The notes under the pieces are model-generated. The model was not told the origin of the DNA, ran no database searches, and worked only from the letters and a program-made list of their open reading frames with translations. Of a DNA stretch of 64,000 bases, positions 13,409-23,300 are shown in pieces (the stretch's first letter is position 1; each line of letters starts with the position of its first letter). The DNA is from Datnioides undecimradiatus (taxonomy: Eukaryota; Chordata; Actinopteri; Lobotiformes; Datnioididae), in the NCBI GenBank assembly GCA_008933995.1, contig WARS01000016.1, forward strand, positions 9,131,848 through 9,195,847, in the 5' to 3' direction. The translations under genes and the position numbers were made by a program.

Positions 13409-14460
13409 GGCTTCTGTAGTCCTGCAGTGTTTAATCAGGGATGTGATTGGATAAAAGTCTTTGCATCTGTTCTTTCCCAACGGCTGCACGAAGACCAAAC
13501 CTTAAAATTTTAAAATGTAACTCACCAGTCAAAAAACAAGCAACAGCAAGCTTTTATCAAAGGCAGAAGATGACAGAGCAGATTGTTGGTCGGTGACTGT
13601 GGTAGACGACTAGCACACAGCACTCAAACCAGAATGCAGTTTCCTTCCTCTTTCAGTGATTAACTGATTCTGAATTTTCTCAGAAAATTTTATGTAAAGG
13701 CAATCATTAGGTTTATCAAATCATACCAAACATACATATTATATCAAATAAAAAATAATTCAGTTAAAGTTGAAGTGTAAGAGAAATTATGAAATGCAAT
13801 CACAAGAGGACAAAATGTAATTTAACTAAAATGAATATGAATATGAATCATTTAACTCTTAGATTCCTGACTCAAAAGGTAAAAAGAAACTACACACAGA
13901 TTCCCACTGCAACAGTTCAACAAAACATACAAATTACCAAAATGTCTGATTTTTCTCTATCTGGTCATTCTTTACATTTTTACTCAATTTCAAAAAAAGG
14001 ATCCTCTCATTTTTGTTGCACATCTCCAAAGCCCAACAACCATATACGCATATATTTTACTTTGTTGTCACTTATCATGTGTGAAGCTGTGTCTTCATAT
14101 TCACCTAAAAATCACCAAAAACATCATGTTTATCAACTCTTTGGTTAACTTCAGCGCTGTTCATGTAATGCAAATATTATATTAGGAATTAGTTCATCAA
14201 TATAATTAACTGCAGAAGAAATGTTCAAAATGCAGAGATATAAGTAAAAGAGAGCCAGTCAAACCTCAAATAATGGAAAAAAAATGAATAATAATAATAA
14301 TAATAATAATTTATTTAATTTAATTTATTAGTATGGGGAATGCTGTAGTTTCTTCATCACTTCACATTGACACTTTGTTGATTGCATGTTTGGTTTTACT
14401 CAATAGTTCTGTTTAAGTGGCAACAGCAAATCAAACCAGGTTGTCATTGTAAAAAAAAAG
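13409..14460. other. Upstream region of IgR-1 and spacer to IgR-2
   Basis: Contains the purine-rich motif noted separately (about 13643), AT-rich sequence, a run of ataataataa at about 14287-14310, and no convincing exon. The 119-codon open frame at 13789-14148 is low-complexity, AT-driven and has no domain. Confidence 0.5.
13641..13655 (-). promoter_or_regulatory. ETS/PU.1-like motif upstream of IgR-1
   Basis: The minus strand reads AAAGAGGAAGGAA, close to the purine-rich PU.1/ETS consensus, about 235 nt upstream of the IgR-1 start codon. IgR-2 has a matching GAGGAAGGAA about 180 nt before its start. PU.1 drives many leukocyte genes, so this would suit a haematopoietic receptor; function is inferred. 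Confidence 0.35.
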
Positions 14461-14465
14461 GAAGT

Positions 14466-14471
14466 TTTATT
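14466..14471 (-). terminator. Polyadenylation signal candidate for IgR-2
   Basis: AATAAA on the minus strand (tttatt on plus), about 235 nt downstream of the IgR-2 stop at 14706-14708. Positional assignment only. Confidence 0.35.
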
Positions 14472-14705
14472 TTCCTGTCTGTTACAGTAAAATACAATGA
14501 AAGACCAATAGTCTGCATAAATATTGCCTTAAAACAATTAAAAAAGCCAATATAATATAAGCCACATGAAACAATGTGTGTATTTGTTTGTTTCTTGCAA
14601 CATTTACTGGTCATTTCAGGCAACGCTGAGGTAAAGATTGCTTAAAACGTTCATGCCACCCAGATAAGACTGACTCTGTAGCATGCCATGTGAAGGTAAC
14701 TAAAA

Positions 14706-17700
14706 CTAAAGCAGATGTTGCGCAGCATCTTCCTGCTTTTGTTTCCTCTGTGCTGCATTCACAGGTTTCATGACCACGAATAAGATGTTCTCATATTGTG
14801 ATCTGCAGAGCACAGAAAACAGAGAGGATGACAGAGGAAAACACACACACAGACACCAGTTTGTAGCTTTCAGATTCTGCATTTAGCTCTCACCTCTGTG
14901 ATTAGGCTCAGTGGTGGAGGTCAGAGTTTGTTTCTTCCTAGATTTGACAGAGCAAATGACAATTGCTACCCATTAAGTTGGTGAGGAGATGTAGATGACA
15001 GAAAGTAAAAGTAAAATCATGTAAATCAAAAACTGTCCAGTGTTTTACCTCATCCACAGGTGGAGGAGAGGGAGAAGAATCAGGATCATAAATGCAACAA
15101 TCAGCCTCCCTGCATTAATTATCACCACTGATTTCTCTTGAGCTGCAGGGAGAGGTTTTGAGTTACTAGCTGGACAAAGAATACCAAAGGGGTCGGGGGG
15201 TTGTATTTGACCTATTTCCTCTTTAGCTGACTAAGTTTTCATTGTAAAAGTACTTGTAGTTCTTTCATATTAGAAGCCACACCCACCTTGAACGGTAAGA
15301 GTCACTTTATGAGAGCTGATGTTGGTTTTGACAGCACAGGAGTAGTTTCCTGCATGCTGACTGCTGACAGGGTCCAGAACCAGGTGTTTGTTTTGTTCGG
15401 CTTGTTGGTTCAGAGCCCGGTCGTTCAGGTACCAGATGTAGTTTGTGTTGTCAGTCAGAGGACAGCTGGTACTGCAGGTCAGTGTGACTCTCTGACCCTC
15501 CGTCACCACTGCAGACGGAGTAAATGTCACTCTCACACCTAAAACATGGTTACAGCAGTCGGTAAATACAATTGTTTCAATTAGCCAATCATATCACCTG
15601 CAGCCACTTAATTCCATGATCGGCAGACCAATCAATCAAACCAATTGTTGTGTACGAGGTTAAAGAGGCATCAGTCTGTAACACCACTCAACACACCTAT
15701 AGGTCTGAGAGTTCTTGTTCACTAGAGTGATATACAATCCAACCAATAGCTGTCAAGGTATTTTAGTCTCAGCCAAATTGTTAGATTGGTCAACCAATGT
15801 GTTAACATACTAACCTTGAGCAGTGCCACTTAAGATACAAGCTGAAGGTTAGCTCTGACTTAACTGTTAAAAGTAAAAAGCGAGTCTCATGTAACTAGTT
15901 GGCTTTTGGTGAAACTTTAAATGTATCATGTTTTAGCCCGATGGACAAGCAGTTGTCTCTAATGTGACACAAGCTATTGTGTTATATCAAATTTTCACAA
16001 GCAGCCCTGCAGAGAAGACATTGCAGGACTATGGCCCCGAGACTCTATAAACATATTCTGCAAGTTTAAGAAAGACTCTGGTATAAACTGTAACCTACCA
16101 TGAAACTGTGCTGTTGCTTTTACAGTCTGGTGGTTTTACAAATGTTATATACGAGATATAGGCAGATTTTGGTTAATCTGGCTCCCGCTTTGGTCAGAAC
16201 TAGGATTATGTGCTGAACAAAGGAAACTCCAATAAGAAAAAAATATGAGAATTTAGTTTCACATAGTGCGAAATGTTTCTTCCAACTAGTGCACATCGGG
16301 CCACAAATTCCACATTAAAAACACAAGTCCTAAAAACCAACCTGTGATAAACAAAGTCACTCCAGGTAAATCAGGCTGTTTTTGTTCTTCGTCATGTTGC
16401 TCCAGTCTGAAGATGTATTCTGCTGAGTCGTACTTCATCAGGTTTTTAATTCTCAGGATGTGGTGGCTTCTTGTGCTGTCATGATACTCCACACGGCCCC
16501 CAGCTTGAACCAGCTCATCAGCCATTGTACTGCCTCTTCTTATTATTTTATACCATAATTTAGACTTTGGCTGCAGGTTGTCTGGGTAAGAATACTGACT
16601 TGAAATGTTCACTGAAGAGCCTGGAAGAGCACAGATCCTTCTGCTCTTGTAATTCACTGTCTGGCAGTTTTTGTCTTTAGTGCCTGAAATACGGATGAGA
16701 AAAAACTGTGTAATCACATTTAAAGAACAGTGGTCCAGGGATCCAGCATATATGAATGCATTTGGGGGGTACAAGCAAACATCTGAATTTTTGCAGTAGT
16801 ACAAACTGAAAAACTGACACCAGTGTCAATCACACACAGGTTGGTTCATACTCACAGACTTCAGCAGCGAGCAGGTCATCGTGGTCATGTATCGTACAGG
16901 TGAATCTTTTATTAGAAGTGCTGGAAACTGAAAGCTGTTGACTCTCAGTGTACGTGTTCAATCGTCTGTTCTGGTACCACTTATAGGTGATCTGGGAGCC
17001 AATCAGTGGACAGCTGGTGGTACAGTTTAGAGTGACATAGCCCTGTGCTGGTGTCCTGTGAACATGTACTTCTGTCGGAAGATGATTTGAAAAACACATT
17101 GTATATGTCACGGTTTGAGTTTGAGTTCTGTTTTTGATCATTTGTTGTTTTATTTTGTTGAGTGCTGCTCCTCCTCTGTCTCTGCGTGCTAGTTTCCTGT
17201 TCCCTCCTGCATTATTTTCACCTCTGTCTCGTTTGCCTCCTCTCCCTTGTCCATATATTGTTTATCACTCCTTTGTCTCTTGTTGGATTGTTAACTTACA
17301 TGTGTCTTTTGTCTTCATGGATTCATTAGTGTTTCATACATGTTCTTTGCTTTTTTTTTTTTGGACAATGTTTCTGCGTGCCTCAACCCCCACTAAGCAT
17401 TGAGTTTTGTTTTGTTTGAGAATAAAACCATTTGAACTGTCAGCCCTGTGTGCAGTGTCTACATTTGGGTCCTACCCCTAGCGTTCCTGGTTTATAGCGT
17501 GGCACCATATGTAAAGCCATCATAGGTGATTGTGATGGTTTTCACTTAAAAATGGCAAAAATATAATAAGATGTCTTCTTACTTAATAATCTTAATGACG
17601 ATAGCTAGGTGTGATTTTTTTTCACACACGTTGAATCAGCGTGTTAAATCGGGAAACCTGATGTGTTTTGGTAGCTGTGGGTGAAGGAGGTTTCAGCGTG

Positions 17701-19082
17701 TTTATGTGTATTTAAATGTTTGCAATGATTTGGAAAAACCTTTGGGATATGTGATGGTGCAGGGCTTATCCACTGATGCCTGATGATGACACATTTTCCC
17801 TTTAGCATAGGTCACAAATAAGCAGGTTGATGTGACAGAATCTGGTAAATAAAAAAAAGAAAGGCACGACATTCAGTAATCTCACTGGAGGCTTCGGTAT
17901 AAACTGAAAAGGAGGTAAAATATGGGGCTACATTAACAATAAAATCATTTTAAATGCGCAGAGGATGAGCTGTAAAAGAAAACGTGATGATTTATGATGA
18001 TCCTTGTAGATTTTTAGATTTGACACAACTGTTCAATACTTAATATTGTCACTCACCCACTGACACTTCAGGGGATCTCAGATCCTCGTAGCCTTTAACA
18101 GCACAGGAGTATCTGACTGCTGCCTCACTGCTGACCAGCTCCTGGTACCACGGAGACCAGTCCTCATAGAGAAACTCACTGTTCTTGTACCAAATGTAGG
18201 CTGCAGGCTGTTCAGCCAGAGGACAGCTGGTGGTACACATCAGAGTGACTGTCTGTCCCTCTGAGGTGGGAATCACCTTCACCTGCAGGTCTGAGACGAC
18301 AGTGAATTGAATAAGTTGAATAAGTTAATTAGAACACTGTTGTATCTATTGAATATTGAATAACTGGCTGCTACTGTACCTGCAACACTGAGCAGAACTC
18401 TTCTGAGCCAGGAGTTTCCTGTTTTGTCTTTATTCTCTCTGCAGTAGTAAACATCCTCATCAGTCTCTGTTAGATCTTTGATTGTTAGAGTGATGTTTCT
18501 CCCTTCACTCATGTCGTATGTTACATGATTCCCATCTGCAGGGACTTCATGCTGATTAACCTTGTAGTCTTCCCAGTGCTCTGTGTACCATCTCAGGCTT
18601 GAGGTGGGTTGATCAGTTGAGCAGGGCAGATGCACAGATGAGCCTTTTAAGGCACAGATGCTGCTTGCTTGTCCCTCAAATCTGTCATCGGCTAACATTT
18701 GGACAAATACATGTTTGATTAATCACTCAATAATAATGAATAGTGAATATCTCTTATAAATAAAATGTATAAATAATAAATGAAGGATGCTTCCACAGCT
18801 TTTTTAACAGTTGTACTGATTATCTTGTGAGTGAACATAATGACATAACTCCTGCAATTCAGTAAATATCTGACTTTTCCATGTTCTTTTGTTTCTTGCA
18901 CTTGGTTGTTAATCATCATCTACAACACATATGAATTTAGCATTTAACACACTTTTTCTATACAACCTGTTTACAGTTCATTATGACGGATATGGAATAG
19001 TTATAAAGTGAACAGTCATACCTGAGATGTGCAGGATGAAGCCCATGAATGTACATCCAACAACAACATCTGCCATTAACAT
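14706..19082 (-). CDS. IgR-2: multi-Ig-domain receptor with possible ITIM tail
   Basis: Second paralogue, same architecture, about 535 aa in the model that skips a 44-nt tail exon. Exons, 5' to 3': signal 19082-19022 (MLMADVVVGCTF), D1 18691-18380, D2 18290-18057, D3 relic 17841-17740, D4 17071-16856, D5 16683-16342, D6 15538-15287, membrane 15142-15049 (RLIVAFMILILLPLLHLW), optional 44-nt exon 14937-14894, tail 14802-14706. D1 (SICALKGSSVHLPC, then DEDVYYC) lacks the extra Cys pair seen in IgR-1 and IgR-3. D5 again lacks canonical Cys (NISSQY, AEYIFRL). If the membrane exon joins the tail exon directly the frame gives SQYENILFVVMKP and ends at TAG 14706; SQYENI fits the ITIM consensus and YEN is a Grb2-type motif. 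If the 44-nt exon is included the frame shifts and stops after about 11 residues. A possible solo LTR lies between D3 and D4. The CD22-like label is by resemblance. Confidence 0.78.
17106..17504. mobile_element. Possible solo LTR inside IgR-2
   Basis: A roughly 400-bp block in the D3-D4 intron begins TGTCACGGTTTG and ends GCGTGGCA (TG...CA). It carries AATAAA near 17420 followed by a tract (tgtctacatttgggtcctac) typical in my memory of fish LTR R/U5 regions. No clean 4-6 bp target duplication was found and there are no internal genes. An old, decayed insertion or a non-LTR origin cannot be excluded. Confidence 0.4.
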
Positions 19083-20160
19083 GGCTGTTTATAGTGACTC
19101 AGCTCCTGATCAGATGACTGACTGTAGGAACTAATTTTTCCAAAGTATAATACTGGGACAGAATTATCAGCGGCCTGCTTTAAATATGGAAAGCTGAATA
19201 GAACAGAACTGACTGAGGATCAGTTTATCTGAACACAAGACATGCAGCTCTGAAATTCACTTCCTTCCTCTTGATGTCATCGTTATTCTTAGTAACAAGA
19301 AATATCTTTTAGAATATATGCAATTTGTTTGTACATTTAGTATAGATGAAAAACAATTTTAATATAATATAGATGTAAATTATATATAAATGCCTCTCTC
19401 CATATACATGTTTTCAATGTCCACAAAATAGTTAATGTTTTACAGAAGCATGAAACAATCCACATATTAAAAAAATAAAGTTCATGAATGTATTTCTGCT
19501 ACACAGACAAATATTTGTTGTATTAAATAAAAGTAGTAGAAATCAATAAAAATGCAACTTTTGAAGGTTGCAGTCTGTACATGAATGTTACCATTAATGC
19601 ATGAATAAAACTGCACATACACTTGACACATATATTTACATACATTTGTGGATTATGTATATGTAATAATGAGCCTAATAAAGATAAGTCATGTCATATC
19701 AATCTCCAGAATAGTTTGTGAATGCTTTTGTGTGCTTTCATCAAAACTGAAAAACATGTGACTCCACATGTGTTCACAAAAAAGGTGTGAAAGGTTCAAC
19801 TGGTCTGCAAGGAAACATGAAACTGATCGAAGGGTTGTTTGTGGTCAGTTTGCTATTGCAAGGTGCCAAACCTGTGAAGAGGAAGCTGCTGACTTCACCT
19901 CTTTTGTTCAACCTTCATTTATCACAATAATGTTTTGGTACAGATTGTATGTTTCCCAAAGTCTCCAAATATGATGCAGTATGTTTCAATTGTGTCAATG
20001 AGTCACTTGCTACTATACACGTAACATACAAGATAAATAAATACATCTGCTCAACTCTGCAGGGAACATAGGTCAAAGATGAAGTAGTTTAATTTATAAC
20101 AGTGACATGATGATTTCATTGATTAAATATTATAGATTCGCATTTGAATTCAAGAGATTT
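19083..20160. other. Upstream region of IgR-2 and spacer to IgR-3
   Basis: AT-rich spacer. The GAGGAAGGAA motif on the minus strand at about 19261-19270 parallels that of IgR-1. Nothing else with coding character was seen. Confidence 0.5.
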
Positions 20161-20167
20161 TCATGTC

Positions 20168-20173
20168 TTTATT
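20168..20173 (-). terminator. Polyadenylation signal candidate for IgR-3
   Basis: AATAAA on the minus strand about 155 nt after the predicted stop of IgR-3. Positional assignment only. Confidence 0.35.
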
Positions 20174-20326
20174 TCATTGTTAATATGACAACTACAACAA
20201 GCTTAACAATGAAATATTTAAGCTGCATTATTTTTCTTTTTATAGATAGCCTCCATCAGAAAGTGTCTTCCAGCTCTCTGCCTGTTTTCTCTGCGCTGCA
20301 GGATTCATGACCTTACTGAGATGTAG

Positions 20327-23300
20327 TCAAATATGAGTATATCTGCGGGGCAGTTACAAACAGAAGATGACTAAGGGACACCCACAGAGATTACAGAACA
20401 AACATGAAAGTCAAATTGATGTTAGCTGTTTTACCTCAACCACAGGTGGAAGAGAGGGAGAGAAATCAGCAATGTTAATACGAGCATCATTCTTCCTGCA
20501 AAAATGATTGACAGTAATTCCTCTCGAGCTGCAGGGAGACAGATAAATAAGATTTGTGTGACAAATGTGTGACTTATACTAAAGGAGACCAGTGTCTGAG
20601 TGACAGTTGCTCACAAGTGCTCACAATGCTTTAAATCCTTTCAATTAATACTTACCAGTGTGCTCACCCTCAACAGAGAGAGCCACTTCAGTAGATTTGA
20701 TGTCTTTCTCAGTTTTGGAAGCACAGGAGTAGTTTCCTGCATGCTGACTGCTGACTGGGTCCAGAACCAGGTGTTTGTTTTGTTTTTCTGGCTGAGTCAG
20801 AGGTCGACCATTCAGGTGCCAGATGTAGTTTGTGTTGTCAGTCAGAGGACAGCTGGTACTGCAGGTCAGTGTGACTCTCTGACCCTCCGTCACCACTGAA
20901 GAAGGCGTAAACTTCACTCTCAGACCTGAAACATAATGTACAAGAGATTTGTCATCTTTGAAACTTGGCTATTAATAAACACTCTGATAAGAGTGTTACT
21001 CGCTGACTGCTAGAGATGGGATTTACAGCTCTTTGAAGGGAGCCGGATCTTGTGGATCCGTTCCTTATTTTGAAGAAGCCAGTCTGGGGGTAACTCAATT
21101 TATCCAGGAAATAATCACTGGGAGGAATGATAGGGTTAGATTTGGATCACAGTCATTCAAACACCAATATATATTCTATTGGTGGGACATCTGAGTTGAA
21201 TTATTCTGAAATATTGATTATAATTTCATTTGGCATGTGTGGACTAGATTATAATGTCTGATCTGCAGTCATTGTAAACATTCCACAAGGTGGTGCCATA
21301 TCCCTGTGCTTTGATAGTGAGATCACTATTTTGGATTTACCCTTTGTATAAAATGGGTGTGTGTGTAAATAAAGCTACATTGACTTATGTTATTCATGAG
21401 AGGTGTAAAAAAAATCTTTGTGGCACAATAAAAAAATAAGCAGGCTACAATGAAGTACCCACACAAGAACAAAACAGAAAAACTCACAATAATATTTTGT
21501 GGAAAATCTTTTAAGCGGCCTATTATAAAAATCAAAGGTGCTGGTCAGTAACGTGGGTCTCCCAATCCCACACTGTGAAACACAGCAAAAAAAAAAAAGA
21601 AAAAGAAAAAAAGAAAGGCTCGCAACAGCGACTCGGTTCCCATCGTTCGTGTTAAAGAGTCAGTCGGTAGATTTGGTTCGTTTGTGAACATCACAACTCT
21701 ACTGACTGCTGCCAGTAATTGATGAGGGAGTGACAATATGAAAGACATTCCTGTATTTAACCCAAAGACTTACCTGTGACAACCAAAGTCACTCCAGGAG
21801 AATCACACCTTTTCCATCTTGTGTCACATTTCTTCAGTCTGAATTCATATGCTGCTGAGTCATTCATCTTCAGCTCGTTGATTGTTAGGGTGTGATGGCC
21901 TGTCATGCTGTCATGAAACTCCAAACGACCTGCATCCTCCATCAGCGTTTCAGCATCATCCTCAATACTTGTCTTTAATTTATACCAAACTTTGTAGTTG
22001 GACTGCAGCTTGTCAGAATAGGAGTATTCACTGGAAATGTTCACTGAAGAGCCTTCAACAGCACAGATTCTCCTGCTGACGTAGTTCACACTGCTACAGG
22101 CCTTATCTAAGGAACCTGAAAAATATCTGTGTCTTTTTATCCTGTCTCCCCACTTGTATGTAAATTGATCTGTTTTGAATAATAATTTGCATTTCCTTGT
22201 TTCATTGCACAAAAAAATTGTAAGTTATACAATAAGTTATATAGTTTAAATTTAAAAAATCATTATCAGATCATTATCATGTAATAATAAAACAATGTAT
22301 AAGCATAAATGTAACTGCTGGACATCAGTTGTTTCCTACTTCACTGTTAATTCCATTGCCAATGTTTGTGCGCTGGAGGCCTGTGTATTATGTACAGTGT
22401 CTTTGAGTGTCCAGAAAATCAATATCAATAATGAATCAATAATATAATTGTTATTATTAAGATTAAGGAATTAACCATAAGACCTAGGTGACAACCAGAC
22501 AACCCAAAGTTGTTCTTTTTAATGTCATGAAACTGATCTATGAAGCTTTCATCAAACCCTCTAATGTCTAATCACTATCTAATATCAAATTGATTTTTCT
22601 TTTCTGTCAAGCTCTTACTCACTAATGATGCAGTTTTTTATTCAGTTACATAAAAACAAGTTAGTTCATACTCACAGACTTCAGCAGTGTGCAGATACTC
22701 GTGGCCTTTTACAGCACAAGAGTACTGAGCGATTTCATGACAGCAGATGGGGATTGTAAGGTGTTGCCCCTCAGAGTATTTGTAAAGGTGTTTCCCCATG
22801 TACCACCTGTAGGTAGTATGAGGGTCAATCAATGGACAGCTGGTGTTACAGGTCAGTCTGTAATACTCATCATCTGCAGGAGTCTTTTGAACATGTACTT
22901 CTGTTTGGAGAAGATAAATGCACTCCAGTCAGTATGCATGCAGAACTAGATAAAAACCCCCCAAAACATTTAATTTACATAGAGCTTTTTTTAGATACGC
23001 AAAGATGCTTCAATTATATGAATTGTGAAATTCTTCTCATTTCAATTTAGATATAATGTGCTCCTGTCACTGCCAGAAGCATGATGAAGCTTTAATTTCA
23101 ATAAACATTAACATAGAAATTATATAGCTAAAGCAAATTAAAGGATTTAAAGAGAAACTCCCTCCTTGCTGGGAAGCCCCCTTATATCTGTTGTTAATTT
23201 AATACTGTGTGGTGGTCAGTCTGTCCTCTAACACCCAACCTCACAGGCCACATCTCTAGATTTGGTTCTCTGTCCCATTGTTTTTATTTACTGGGACAGT

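Noticed and set aside
14281..14330. CRISPR-like or regulatory repeat
   Set aside because: Simple ATA triplet run followed by AT-rich sequence; ordinary microsatellite in a vertebrate genome.
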